From NCBI GenBank assembly GCA_027919835.1, contig JANVFP010000028.1, positions 558,001-622,000 of the forward strand: a stretch of DNA of 64,000 nt, read 5' to 3'. Under the pieces are notes generated by a model. The model was not told the DNA's origin. It did no database searches and saw nothing but the letters and a program-made list of their open reading frames with translations. The DNA comes from Lentinula raphanica (Eukaryota > Basidiomycota > Agaricomycetes > Agaricales > Omphalotaceae). The position numbers and the translations under genes are program-made. Below, in pieces: positions 1-12,259 of this stretch. Numbering within the stretch: position 1 is the stretch's first letter; every line of letters starts with the position of its first letter.

Positions 1-1791
1 AGTCGTGAACCGTGGTTTCTGAGGCCGCATGACTGGTTTTCAACGCTGAAATCTGTGCCTGCAGTCCTTGAACCGTGGTTTCTGAGGCCGCATGACTGGT
101 TTTCAACGCTGAAATCTGTGCCTGCAGTCCTTCAATCTCTTTTTGCTTCGTTTTGAGTTTGGCATTCTAATGAACACACGGTATCAGTGATGTCAACACC
201 AAATGGAGTGGACGACTCACGACTTGTAGTTCATTTGAGGTCGCAGAATCATCCAGCAGAGATTGTAATTTCTTGATCTCTTCTTCTTTTTGTTCCTACA
301 CAAATATCGCTTAGTACTATGACTGAAATTGAGAGAACTAATCACCCACAAGTTCCGACTTCTTTGCGCGGGCTAATTCATTGATTTTGTGCTGGAGGTC
401 TGCGATCTCTTCATCCTTTTGCTGGTACATGTCGGATTTTGATTTGAACAGGGTTGAGCACTAGAGAACTCACTTTTTGGGCCCCCTCATTCAAGCTACC
501 TTGATCAACTAGTCTTGTCCGCAGCTCCTCGAGCATCGCATCCTTACGCTGCTGGACAATACGGTGAGCTTAAAGTACCGGTGAATATAGCCACACCCAC
601 TAAAGCATCTTGATGAGATATCCCTTGCTCATCTGAATTTTTCTTCGCTTCGCGATGCGCGAGCTAGTAAATAAAGATTCAGTATCTGTAACCATGATTA
701 TACAAGAGAGACGACGAACCTCCAAGGCGGCGTAGTCTTCTTTCAGCAGGTCGAGATCATTAACTAACTGCGCATTGGCTTCCTCCAGCTTATTCTTATC
801 CAAATCCGTTCGCTCAGACAATTGATCTATTTCAAGCTGCATGTTGTCGAGGTCGTCTAACAACTCTGACTTCATCTTCTCGACTTTCGAGAGTTCTGTT
901 TCGAGCGTTCCGCACTTGCTGGAGAGTTCCGTAAGTTGTACCTGTATCGCGGTCTTCTCACCCTCTATGGCCTTTTTTTCATCCTCGACCACCTTCTTTG
1001 CGTCCTCGAGAGCCTTCTTTGTGTCCTCGAAAGCCTTCTTTGTGTCCTCAAAAGCCTTCTTTTCATCCTTGATAACCTTCCTTGTGTCCTCGACATCCTT
1101 CTTCAAAGAGTCACATTCAGCTTGCCAACGCTCGTTAGATGTCTAAAACATTAGACGGACATAAGGACATAAGGAAGGCTAGAAATTTGACAGCATACCT
1201 CCGAATTCTTATTAGCTTGGGTGAGCTTATTGTTGCACTCCGTCAACGATTTGATTTGGGATCTAAGCTCGTGGCATTCGGACTGACCTTGTCAGTACAG
1301 CATATACAAGATAGCAGACTAGCGCAACATACCTCTAAAGACTTTATGGTGGCGTCTCTTTCGGCAATGACTTCCTCGTGCCTCTGTTTCGTGGCGGTCA
1401 GAACTTAGAACTGAACCCAGCAAATATTTACCTTTGCATCTTGAGCTTGAGTTCCCGCCTGGACCTGACCACTTTGATTCGTACTTGAATTCTGATTTTG
1501 AAAACGTTCCACGAGCATCTTCAGCGCCACAACTTGAGACTCTGCGTTCGTCGCCTTTGATGATTCGGCAGCCATCTGGGCCTTGAGCTGATACATCATT
1601 CGTTCTTTCGCCTGAACCTCTGCCTCGAGTTCACCAATCCTATCAAAACCTTTCCGTTTCCGAGATTGTTGATCATTGCCGAATAAAGACTGAACGCGGA
1701 AATCTGTCTTGCTAGCATTGGCCTGTGACTGGTTTGCACTGAATATTGTCACGTCGATTCTACCGGGAAGCAGACGTACATCGATTGCCAT
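1..1791 (-). CDS. Coiled-coil protein, 3' end beyond window edge
   Basis: Nine exons read leftwards: 1791-1432, 1383-1333, 1282-1199, 1142-720, 663-601, 551-474, 421-350, 295-221 and 166-<1. The introns are 46-56 bp and all lie between codons (phase 0). The start is the ATG at 1789-1791. After about 50 polar residues the product is almost entirely Lys/Glu/Gln/Leu-rich heptad-like sequence, so a long parallel coiled coil is the main visible property. The largest exon repeats a short module of the type AFEDTKK, ALEDAKK, VVEDEKK, AIEGEK. The last visible exon carries two 21-residue copies starting GLQAQISALK. I do not recognise a named family; such proteins are usually structural or scaffold-like, which is inference only. 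The gene at 4436-6097 has the same build (coiled coil, phase-0 introns) and may be a distant paralogue. Confidence 0.7.
7..132. repeat. 63-bp in-frame tandem duplication inside the coiled-coil gene
   Basis: Positions 7-69 and 70-132 are two essentially identical copies of a 63-bp unit. The length is a multiple of three, so the minus-strand reading frame is kept and 21 coiled-coil residues are duplicated. Near-identity indicates a recent event or an expandable array; more copies cannot be excluded because the window begins here. Confidence 0.9.
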
Positions 1792-1928
1792 GATAGACGT
1801 TTGAGCGGTAGGTCTTTTCTATATCCGGTTTTAGACCTGCTAGTAGTAATTCAACCGAACCGCAGACGTACATCGATTTCCATGGTGGACGATTGAGCGG
1901 TAGGTCTATTCTATATCGAGTTTTAGAC
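1770..1928. repeat. 67-bp direct repeat containing a duplicated start codon
   Basis: Bases 1770-1836 and 1862-1928 are direct copies about 90 percent alike, separated by 25 bp. On the minus strand both carry an ATG (1789-1791 and 1881-1883) followed by the same I-D-V-R-L codons. Only the ATG at 1791 opens the long frame; the upstream copy stops after about ten codons. It may act as a short upstream ORF or may be a plain duplication relic. Confidence 0.75.
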
Positions 1929-2362
1929 TTTTAAAAGTTGTATATATTGCAATTTGTCGAAGGACATACCTTGTCGCCTGCTGAACCACGTATCGTTTGG
2001 GTTGAACTGTACATTGATACATCCGACTGGAAAATATGTTGTTCATTTCATAGCTTGAGTTGATAGGAAAAGACACGTACACTTAATGCTGTTATGACAT
2101 TACTTGCCGATACATATATGTCCATGGCATTGTTGTGATCCCCTTCCGCCTCCATGTCGGGCAAATGGTAGAACACGAAGAGGATCAAGAAGTTGGCTGA
2201 AGAAGGAAAAACGTGTCTGCAATTGGTTCGTAAGCGCCCAAGAAGAGGCCGCAAATCGGGAGATGAGCGGTCCCGCTAAATTCTCACGTATTGACTATCA
2301 TTCGACATCGTGCTTCAAATTTCCGGCCTCAACTACTCTTCTCATCGTCTTTGTGTCAGCCT

Positions 2363-3503
2363 ATGTATGCATCCATCGTATCTGGCACTCAACACAGCGA
2401 TTCATGTATTCTATTCTGCTCTATACTTAGGCCGTACACCGACGCCGAAATTCGCAATCACAACAATGTTTGTTTTCGCTCACTTTTGCACCAGGAGAAT
2501 CTCAAACGTTCATACTCACAGAAATTGTTACGAACGTTACTGAAGGACTATCTACCGATTACCGAGGATTGGCGAGATTTCACTGTCACTGCTGAAGACC
2601 TCGGCTGTTTCCTCGCAGACCCGCATTCTCATATTCCTGAGCTCAAACCAGGCATGAAGCTTGATACGAGTGCTTCGATGGCTGCCGATATGAAGCGTTC
2701 TCCTTGGAATCGGGCCGTCGCCTCTGTCCTAGCTGCTAAAGCATTTCAGCTTGTCGCCGACAACCCGGAGTATTATGGAAGAAACAAGAAAGAATCTGAA
2801 TGGGAAGATATTATCAACACTCGGCTGTACAGGGTATTCTTAGACGTTGCAAAAGCTAAGCAAGGAACCCTGGATTACGAATATGAGGTTCAAAAGCAGC
2901 AGAGCAAAAAACGAAGGCTCCGTCAATACGTGCGTCTTGCCTCTTTTCTAATGTAATCTTGGCTCATATACATTATAGACGCATGAACGTCGCACTAAGA
3001 TTGCTGCTTTAATGATCACAGTTATGCAAGATCTCGCTGACGAGGTGGAATACCGGCGCTGGTCTGAAATCCTACAATCACTTGACCAATTGGGCGTTGC
3101 TGGTACCTCTGACAGCGAAGACATCATGGACACCCAAGGACAACAAGGAGTAATCGTTTATGAGCCAAACTTTCGACATGCCTGGTTCAGAACGCTGTTC
3201 CATGAAGTTGATCGAACTCCTCAGGCTGCGCCTTATCTGTTCAGCAAATTTGGACGCAAACGGCTTCCCAGGATCTCTGGAACTGAACGGGTTGAGCGGC
3301 CGCCTCCCGCGAATCTTCCTTCCTCATACTACCGACCTGAGTATCTGGAGAAGATGAGGAAAGGCCTTACCCCAACGATCGCTCCTACTGCTATGGACCA
3401 ACCGCTTCCAAGGTCAGTTCAATTCATACCTTCTACACTTTCACCACTCATGATATTCAGTCTACCGAATTATGAATCGATACAGGCTCTTGTGGACAGC
3501 TGA
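2363..3503 (+). CDS. Hypothetical protein, three visible exons
   Basis: Exons 2363-2929, 2979-3412 and 3461-3503 are joined by introns of 49 and 48 bp (GT-AG) and end at TGA 3501-3503. The total is a multiple of three (about 347 residues). The 5' end is uncertain: the frame is open upstream to 2291, and a separate ATG at 2263 may belong to an upstream exon, but I found no splice joining it in phase. Landmarks are a PYTDAEIR segment followed by a Lys/Leu-rich stretch, a DWRDFTVTAEDL segment, a basic KKRRLRQY run at the first splice, and YLFSKFGRKRLP near the C terminus. I do not recognise the family. Confidence 0.5.
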
Positions 3504-3696
3504 TAGCTTGATCTCATTCACTCTCTCAACACGATACATATGGATTCGTTGTTCAAAAGTTGAATAAATGGAAATGCTAATTATGAGAATGAATTTCGTT
3601 GAATACAAATGGCGCAAAGTAATAGGAAATCATATAAATGAATATTTCGAACGGAAATAGCGACGGTTTGCAATCGGATGGAGGGTTTCTGTAAGT

Positions 3697-4225
3697 CTAA
3701 CGCAGAGTAAGTCCTGCGACGAATGCTGTTACTTGTGCGCGAACATACCTCTGGATTGCTAGATCTGCCGCTTTATCTTCCACTCCACTCCTCATGTTAC
3801 GAATAGAACACTTCGTGCCACAAGCAACTAGCAAAACATCGCCGTTGATGGCTTTTCCACCAATCTTCCGAATCGATACGTTGACCGGAAGTCGTTTATG
3901 CCTCTTGAAAAACACCAGAAATGTGAAGATTTTATGGTTGTATCGGATGTGTACCACAGTGTCGTGGATATAAGGCTGGAGTCGATGTCCGGATAGAAGG
4001 AGTGAAGCATAGACAAATCGGTCATCTGCTGGTCGTCGGGTGTTATGTCGAACGCGAGCGATGACAGCTTTAGGAGCCTTCGCTTTCGCAGAATATATTC
4101 GGGCTCGCATGTGCTTGGTGACGGTCTATGATTGCCGTGCGGCAGTAAGTATTCGTCATCTCTAGAGGTTGCCTTTTACTTACATGACGCTCTGAGACAG
4201 GACTTGCAATGTGGTGCATCACCAT
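3697..4225 (-). CDS. Small hypothetical protein (156 aa), two exons
   Basis: Exon 4225-4184 (14 codons from ATG, starting MVMHHIASP) joins exon 4125-3697 across a 58-bp intron with a consensus GTAAGT donor. The product is basic and rich in Arg, Val and Ile, with RPADDRFVYASLLLSG and RLPVNVSIRKIGGKAINGD stretches. The beta-rich pattern suggests a compact domain, but I recognise no family. A further splice near the 3' end (GTATGT at about 3748) is possible and would alter the last 20 residues. It lies between two plus-strand genes and is transcribed against both. Confidence 0.45.
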
Positions 4226-4435
4226 CGTGAACAGTGTTGAAGGATGGCTTGAGTGGCTAGAGAATGTGGAGGAGAAAGGTGTTACTTGGAGACCCCGCTG
4301 GAATCCCTCTTTTATACGGTGAGTTCGAAATGATCCCTTTGTGCGATAAATCAATTGACTTACCTTTGTATTTCCAGCTTTCTCCTTCGTCCTTCTTCAT
4401 TCTTCACTTCATTCTTCTCTTTCTTCAAGATTGTC

Positions 4436-6097
4436 ATGTTCCTTCGTAGAGGACCCAGCCTCGTCAGCGACTACGCGGTACAGCATATCATATCATTCCA
4501 TACTAACGAACGATCTCTAACTTTGCAAACAGAAAGCACGTCGGATCGCCCAACTCACTCGCGAGGTCGAAGGACTCCAACGTGAACTGCGCGCGAAGGA
4601 CCAACAACTCGCCTGGAAAGATCAGCAGCTAACATTGCAAGACCGACTATTGAAAGACGCTGAAGCGGAACTGGATGGACTCATGGTGAGGCCTTGAGGA
4701 CACAACTTCACCCGAGGAGGAAATCCACTAATTGCTGTTAATAGAACGCTGAATCTGCGCGAATACAAGCTCTCGAAGACGAAAGACGGCAAAATTTTAT
4801 TGCCAAGACCGAAGCAGAGATCACAGCGGAGAGATTTCAACGTCGCTTCAAACAAGCTGAGATCCAAATCCAAGACTTGCAAAAATCAATCGCAGATGTG
4901 TCTTGTGGCAAGTCTGAAGCGGAGTTGAAGACTCTCAAGCTTCAGCACCGTGTTGAGGATCTCGAGGCGGACTTGAGGGAGCTACAGAGTAGCTCAATGA
5001 CGAAGAATGATCAGAGTGGCATACCTGCCGTCGAAGCATTTTCGGTTTGTTCAGGTTCTTTTCAGCGACCCTCACTCTTATTGAATCGATTACAGTATCC
5101 AACCGGAGCAACTGAAGTTTTACAACAGTCGATGGGACACATCCCAGATACTAGTGTTTCAAGCCCTCAAAGCAAGGTATCTTCCCTGTGCACTTTGTCG
5201 CCGACGCTCCCTCACTTTCCTTTTCTCAGCTTCTTCCTAATCCTCAAGCGAAAAGAGATGAACAGCAGTCGACAGAGTATGGTATGTTGGAAACTACTGC
5301 TCTGAATCCTCAATCGAAGGTATTCCTCTTCCCATCGCCCCTTGGCTTTTGCGCTCATTCTCACTTTCCTGATTCCAGTTTGTCCTTGATTCTGAAGAGA
5401 TCGAAGACGTCTTGCAAATGATTGTCGTCACAAAAGGTGAAGACCAACAGTCCATGGGACATAACATCTCAGGTTTGAGCCCTCGCCCGAAGGTATCTGT
5501 TCCCACCTCGATTGTTTGTCCTCGTCCTTACGTTGGTGTTCCTAGTTTCTCTCTTATCCTGAAGACGCTTTACACTCGATCGATGCCCTTTCGTGGTTTC
5601 GTGACGCGTTCGATTATGTCAATGTCGATTTGGGCGAAGACTTTACTTGCACCATTCAGAGCTGGATCGAATTAGAGCGCAGAAAGGGCTGGATTTCATC
5701 TACGAAGGGCATTGCCTGTAAAAGCCGCCCCAAAGAGCTCACTCGTTGGATCATGAACGGCAGGTACAATCGACGAGGAAATGAGCCCCGATTTGGATCT
5801 AGCGAGCTAGCGAATTTTGGGAAATCGTTTATGAATTGGTGGACCAGCCTGAAGGAATCAGCATTCGGGTCTCAGAGCCAAGGGCAGAGGAACAAGGGGA
5901 ATGGATGGGGCACACTTGATGTGAGTGGAAAGAATGGATGGTTCAGTATCGTTGTTTGCCTCAAATGGTGGGGAATGGGGCTCGGAGAACACAGGCAGGA
6001 AGCTCTGGGCGTTGAATGGCGTCAATCAGTGAACGACGTACGCTGTACCCTGAACGAGCTTGTTTCTTTTAATTCAAGCCTAGCAAAGGCTGTCTAA
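4436..6097 (+). CDS. Coiled-coil protein with Trp-rich C-terminal domain (443 aa)
   Basis: Seven exons: 4436-4477, 4533-4685, 4745-5044, 5096-5176, 5230-5319, 5379-5492 and 5546-6097, all introns phase 0 and 51-59 bp, giving 443 residues from ATG 4436. Residues about 15-155 form a coiled coil (LTREVEGLQREL, DQQLAWKDQQLTLQD). Three short exons then encode related serine/proline segments. The last exon encodes about 180 residues with spaced tryptophans (TIQSWIELERRKGW, RPKELTRWI, FGKSFMNWW, WFSIVVCLKWWGMGL, VEWRQSVNDVRCTL). From memory this Trp-rich block recurs in many agaricomycete hypothetical proteins, but I know no function for it. It is probably nuclear or cytosolic, as no signal peptide or membrane span is visible. 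Confidence 0.7.
5096..5492 (+). repeat. Three tandemly related short exons
   Basis: Exons 5096-5176, 5230-5319 and 5379-5492 each end in a related peptide (QQSMGH...SSPQSK, QQSTEY...LNPQSK, QQSMGH...LSPRPK) followed by a GTAT donor. The third intron copy shares its GTATCTG/GTATCTT start with the first. The pattern fits tandem exon duplication. Because all flanking introns are phase 0, exons could be added or skipped without breaking the frame. Confidence 0.7.
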
Positions 6098-6293
6098 TTG
6101 TATCTGTTGTACTCAGTATATCGAAAAAGCTTCTAGTTAGGATTAATCCGCTCATTGTCTGATAAGATAGGATGAGATAGATAATCGGTCAATAATCGGG
6201 ACACGGTGCGGCCCGACAAGTTGAACTTCGACTTAGAGGTTAAGACCGCGACTCGACCGAATCGGAATACATCCTTCCACATTCTTGAATTCC

Positions 6294-9200
6294 ATGTCCT
6301 CATACCACGATCTCCTGGCAGGACTCAAGAATGAAGACTCGTTGCCGTCCTCTATCTCAGCGTACCAGAAACTAATGGCCAAGTCTAAAGATATACGGTC
6401 GTCTAATCAAACCTCCATCCCACCAACATTGTCGTTTCCCAAAGATCCAAAGGAGAGTTCGATTTCGAGATATCAGGGCTTGATTGCCAAATCTTCGGAC
6501 TCGGATATCACAGACTATGATCTGAGGGTTATGGCTGCGGGTCTCTCATCGAACAAACTGAACAATACAATCCAGTACCCCTCTTTGGAGACATCGTTTG
6601 AGAGGTTGCAAACCGAGATCACTAAGGAAACGGTGAGTTTTCACTCGTGCACCCATGAACGCCATGACACTGAAATACTCTCAGGTCAGAAATATGGTGG
6701 AAGATGCCAAAGACGGGATATTAGCGCAAGATGATTCGCTTGAGCCATTTCTCCTGCGTGGCCGTAACGGTCGCATGCAGTTCGGTCAATCCACAAAGAG
6801 GAACATTAAGGCGACACGAGCATTGATCACAGTGTCGAGCTTGAGACAAGCTGCTCTCGATCTACGACTCAGATTATCAAATCTCTCCTTCTCCCAGCCT
6901 TCTGCAGATATACACTCCATCCTTTCCACCGTAGAAGATGGGAAAGATACCCTTCGCTCTCAAGCTACATCTATCGGGAATTCTGAAGCTTCTAGAGAAG
7001 CCGCAGAGGTTTTGGACGTCCTAGACCTAATCGAGGAGTCACTTCAACTTTGGAGGCAGGAATACCCGGATACTTCCCCAGTAAAGATCGATAATAGTGG
7101 GTGTATCTAGAACTGATTTATGATTCAAGGGCTGACTCTGAATTTTAGGGAAATATTTCGAAAATCCTGGCGATGGCAAGAACACTCCGACTCTTATTGC
7201 GTATTGCCTCGCATTGGTCTCGCGTGTGTTCGAACAGACTGCACAGCGCGGAGCCACCTTCGTACTGAAGATGATGAAGATATTTGGTTACTCTCTTGCT
7301 ACCCTAGGTGGAAGAAACTTGAACGCTCAGCAGGAAGCTGCGCTTGCCTCAATCCCGGAATCTATCGATCGACTAGAAAAGAAATTTAATCTTGATATCG
7401 AAGGCGTCCCTTATGCAGTATGCCCTGATTGCAGTCACACATATGCCCCCTCTTATCCCAATGGCTCTTCATCTCCAGCGTATCCTAGCACCTGCTCGGG
7501 AAAGAAGGCTCTTTCGGCACCACCTTGTGGTGCATCGCTCTTGTTATATGGGAAACCTGTCAAGATTTTCGAATACTATCCTTTTTTCGACTGGTTCGGA
7601 CAATTCATTGCACTTCCTGGGATCGAAGAATATGGAGACAAGTTCTGCGAGGCTATAGATCGTCATCATACAATTCCTACTGACAAAATCAGCACCGAAG
7701 ATGGACGGTTTGTTCATGAATTCCGTGGAGCAGATGGCCGTTTGTTCGTTCGAGATCGCCAAACCGAGGGACGTTGGTTCTTCATTCTCAACGCCGATTT
7801 CTTCAATATGGAGGGAAATCGTATTCGTGGAAAGGCGTCCTCCACTGGTATGCTAGCAATGACCTGTCTGAACCTTCCCTTGGAGATCAGAAACGATCAC
7901 GCCTACCTCTACATTCCTGGCATCATTCAAGGTCCCCAGGAGCCTAAAGCTGAAGATGCCGAGCACCGACATTATCTCAAGCCACTCGTTGATGATCTGT
8001 TGGTAGGATACACAAGAGGAATCAGGCCTTATGCTACCTACCGCACACACGGAGACCCCTCTCCTTACAGCCGTGCATTCCGCATTGCTCTTGCTGCGGT
8101 TGTCATGGATTTCAAAGCGGCACGACCTCACTTAGGCCTTTTGGACGTAACCTCACACCACATCTGTTCTGGAAGTTGTGATTGTTGGCATACATCAGGG
8201 ATGAGCCGTACGGACTACGAGAACTGGAAACCAATAGACGATGAATTTCTCAGAAAGGGTGCAGAATTATGGAGGAATGCTGATGATGTTAAGGACCGAG
8301 GACCGATTGAAGAACTCTATGGCACCCGTGATTCCGCACTGTGGCGACTCCCATATTGGAAACCCTCGTGTCAAGCCGTTGTCGATCCCATGCACACGAT
8401 GTTTCTTATTCTCCTTCAGCGATACTTTCGGGACATTCTTGGACTCGACAACCCTGATGACTCTAAACGGAAACCTAAGAAGCCGAGATTCAGATTTGCA
8501 TTTTATCACACCTTTGTACCGCCTCCGCCATTGGCCTCTCTAGCGGCAGACAGCCAAGGGGAAAAAGGGCGACTTTGGACGAAGATCGGCTACCAATCTC
8601 AACCAACGGATGAGAACTCACTGTCACTTCTTGAATGGTCGCATCTTGACGAAAACTCTCGCATGTCTCGTCACGCCAGGCTTCAGGCTTTGAAGATAGA
8701 AATCGGAAACGATAGCCGCGCCTTGCAAGCAGTCGTTACCATTTTAAACGACCTCTCGGACAAAGTCCCTAGGACAGGAGCAGATCAGAACAAGTGGTGT
8801 GCGAGAGTTCAGAAGCACAGGTGGAGTGCACTTTTGTTTGTTTGCGACAACCTAGCTATATTCCCTGGAAATGAACGGCGCGAACTTCAATTTGCTCAAG
8901 AAGTATCGAGGAAGGACATCAACAAGAACGACCTCACTAGACTGCTGTTGAATTGGGTGCGTTTGGCTTTGGCTTTGGCAGATAGTGTAGTCTCACAATT
9001 GCTTCCAGCGCATTCATGGTATCACGGAAAAGCAGCGCTTTATTTGGCCTTACTTTACGCCCACCGACACAGAACGCCCGGCGGCTCCATGGGCTCCTCA
9101 AAATGCTCCCGCAGGCGACATAAACTCTGATACACATTACCGACGTCTCACCCCCGACGAGCGTGAGGCCCTCATCACGGATCTATCTCACTCCATGAAT

Positions 9201-10778
9201 TATCACTCCGCAGCTAGCGTCGGCAATATTCATCGTCTTCTCCAACAGCCTCTGGTACACGGCCAGGAAGATGATCTACGTAGCGCTCTCATGCATTCGA
9301 GCGGAGATGCACTAGCCTATGTTTGTACAGATCTCCAGCGACTCCCATCAAACCGATTTGCTAAAGATGACATGGTGAACCAGTTGATGCTATGGGTATG
9401 TATGTTTTCCATCTTTCGACACCAATGCCTCATCGATACTTCCCAGAGATTGGAAAAGCCGCTGGACCCAATGGTCGCCGTGAAAGTAGACTCCTCTGCT
9501 CTTCTCAAACGAATTCAGCAAGTGGTTCGTGAAACCGTAACGCCTTCATGGATGGCAAACCCGCCCGCAGATGTTGGTCTTGCAAAAGCAGGGACTCTCA
9601 AAGCCGATCACTGGCGAAGATTATTTGCCATTCATGTTCCTCTGGCTGTCTTGAGTCTGTGGCGAGCAAATTCACCTCTGGCCACTTCGGACGCTCATCG
9701 TATGGCTTCGGTAGTAGAGACCACAATGCACCTGAGCTGTGCTTCATTGATAATGACCAAGCGTAGTCTCAGCCTCGAACGACGCAATCTTTTCCGTCAC
9801 CTTCTCCGCCTGCATGTCCTTGGTCTGAGGCAGGATTTTCCGGGATGGATATTCCCTAGTCATCATCTCGCATTCCACATCTTCGACGGCATGGAAAATT
9901 ATAGTGGTGTACGAAATTGCTGGTGCTTCCCTTTCGAACTGACAATCGGAAAGCTCCAACGTATCCCGAACAACCACATATCAGGTATGTATACACATTT
10001 ATCAACATTCGCACTGCAATTCTCACTTATATCCCAGGTCAATTCGAACGCACAATGCTTCACTCATTCTGTAAAGGAGCGACCTTTCGCCAGTGGCTAA
10101 TGCGGCCAGATGCTCCACCGATTTTGCAATATTGTCTTGAACTTGTGGACAAAGCTTACAACTACTATCGTACTCCGAATGCTCCTCCTACCGCTCCTTC
10201 TGCAGCAGATGACAGTGACGCACCCGAATCTGAACCTCTTACAGCTGCGTTTGTCGGGTATAATCTCGGTTCACCGGACTCCAAACACCAAATTCCTTCC
10301 CCCCCGGATCTCACAAAGTTTCTGGGCGAGGAACCTGTCGAATGCTATTCTCGTGTCCCGGGCTCAAAGGGCTACTACGCAATACCAAAAAAAAGTGCAC
10401 TGGCAAACAGTTATATCTGCTTCCAGTCTCAGGGGAAATATCAACCTGGACAGCCATGGAAGGCCGGGCAAATCCAACACATCTTCAGGAAGACATCCGG
10501 TGCTCAGCTCCAAGTCGCTGTTCGTGTCAGTCAGACCACCGATGTAGCTCATCCATTCTCTGAGTTCAATGAAAACGGATTCGAAGCCGCTATGTTTTCC
10601 ACCAGATTTTCAAATGATCTTCAGATTTTGAACTTTGACCAGATTGCTGCCCACAGTGCTCGATGGAACCTCACTGATGACTTGGTAGCGGTCGTCAACT
10701 TATGTATGGTGAGTAGACTTAGTGACTTTGTGCAAAACTATGGCATGTCTGAACCCCTTGAACACTGAACAGGACTGA
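6294..10778 (+). CDS. Tnp2/Plavaka-type DNA transposase, apparently intact (1,386 aa)
   Basis: Exons 6294-6632, 6685-7096, 7149-8956, 9009-9395, 9447-9984, 10038-10708 and 10773-10778 total 4,161 bp with every splice in phase. The start is ATG 6294. Landmarks of the Tnp2-like (CACTA-related) family appear in the usual order: Cys pair CPDC near residue 342, a later CG pair, NADFFN near 465, PLVDDL near 529, a CDCW cluster, and VDPMHTMFL near 662. The N-terminal 250 residues are low-complexity and unlike the family core. The enzyme would excise and integrate its own element in the nucleus. I did not find a convincing terminal CACTA inverted repeat, so element borders are not set. The lack of any stop or frameshift over seven exons suggests recent activity or selection. 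Catalytic acidic residues cannot be assigned with certainty by eye. Confidence 0.82.
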
Positions 10779-10934
10779 TTCAAAGCGTGAAAGGAGGTCT
10801 TTCTTCATTGCTCTTCTTTGTATGTACAGTCGTATGTATACATTCATAATAAGAATCGATGTTTGTACAAAAAATGAAGCATTATGGAGTATTCATAACG
10901 TCTACGACTAGAGCCAAAACCTAGTAGAGCGTGA

Positions 10935-12032
10935 TCACTTATTTCGAGAGGTACGGGTGCGATCGCGAGCGTTGCTAGGAGTCTCGGTGGGAGGACGAGC
11001 TTCGGCTGCGAGTTTCTCCAACTTCTCTTTCTTGATGACTGTCTTCCGATATTTCAGATGGTTACGAATGAAATCGTCGATAACCCAGAGCCCGCGATAG
11101 TCTTTGAGGAATACGAACTTTTCGACTGCCTGTGATTCATATCCTCAGCATTGTGGATTGGATATGAGTGGTTCAACAAACATACCTGAGCCCTAACCTT
11201 CTTAACGCTTTCCAACGGCTGGTCGCTCATGGGAGCAGTGCAATCTAAGTGCTTCTCTACGAGGTCATTGATGAAAAGCTACAGTGACAGGAAATTAGAC
11301 AGTCATCATCGAGTGGAAACTACAAGGACGTACCTTAACCTTATCATACTTCTTCTTGGGCCATCCTAGAACAGGGAATAAGGAATACCCTCCACGGTTT
11401 GGCCTTCCTACCTCCCCAGGAGGCTTAGGTATCAAAAGGTCCTCGTCGTCTGAATCTTGCTCGAACACAAGAGCGGGTGGTCCACGTTCGCGTTTCGGGG
11501 AGACAGCGGAGGTAGCATTTTCGCTAGTTATCTGTGCATTTCCACTGATACGAAACGAGTCGTTCTCGAGGAGAGAAGACGCCTTCGAAAGTGGTTTAGC
11601 GCCATTCGATCGGTGGTGGGTAGTTGGGGCACTGCGTTCGCTGTCACTGTCATACTCGGGAGAAGGCTGCTGAGAGCGAAAGCGAGCCAAGTGGTTGCGT
11701 TCATGACTCGGGTCGTATTCAAGCTCGCTAGAAAAACTAGGAAGTGAACGAAGGGATGAAGTACGCAGAGACAAGGCTGTTGGTGAGGTTTGACGATCTC
11801 GAGGAGGGCTAGGTGAGACACGATGAGACTCTCTTTGAGTACGCTGGGGACCAGACGAGGGCAAAACACCAGCTGCATCAGCAGCCAGAGAGGGAAAGCG
11901 CATCTCTTCGTGGTCAGAGCAGAGAGGCCGAAGATCGAAGTTGGTGTAGATATTCATGACGGAAGTGTAGAGGAAAGAGGTTGAGCAGATGAGATATACG
12001 AGCAAGAGCAGGTCTTTTAAAGTCGTTGGCAT
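10935..12032 (-). CDS. Ser/Pro-rich hypothetical protein (328 aa)
   Basis: Three exons, 12032-11334, 11278-11186 and 11129-10935, are joined by introns of 55 and 56 bp and total 987 bp. The first 25 residues (LKDLLLLVYLICSTSFLYTSV) are hydrophobic and could be a signal anchor, but a second Met follows at about residue 26, so the hydrophobic part may be untranslated. The middle is a charged, disordered Ser/Pro/Arg region with an acidic DSDDEDLL patch. The conserved-looking part is C-terminal: NDLVEKHLDCTAPMSDQPL, then FLKDYRGLWVIDDFIRNHL, then a Lys-rich helix. It ends close to the end of the Tnp2 gene (converging) and starts 228 bp from the next gene (diverging). No family recognised. Confidence 0.65.
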
Positions 12033-12259
12033 TGTTAGAACAAGGGGTTGCCGGTCAATGGTGAATGAAAGAGATGCGTCTCTTTGATCGGGACAAGAAT
12101 GGTGTCAAAACGGACAAAGGCGGTCCGGTTTTCCTTTGTCAAAAAAAAAAAACAAACCGGAAACCTGCCGGAAACAAACGTTGCCTTCTCTTTCATTCTT
12201 TACCTTATACTTCTTTGCCTTTTAACTCCTCTCATTCGCGTCACCTTCAGCTCCCTAGA

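Noticed and set aside
841..1154. Ser/Phe-rich plus-strand frames opposite the coiled-coil exon
   Set aside because: They are the complement of Lys/Glu-rich coiled-coil codons; the minus strand has consistent exon structure.
6100..10930. CACTA-type terminal inverted repeats around the Tnp2 transposase
   Set aside because: Inspection of the 200 bp on each side showed no matching termini; element borders are left open.
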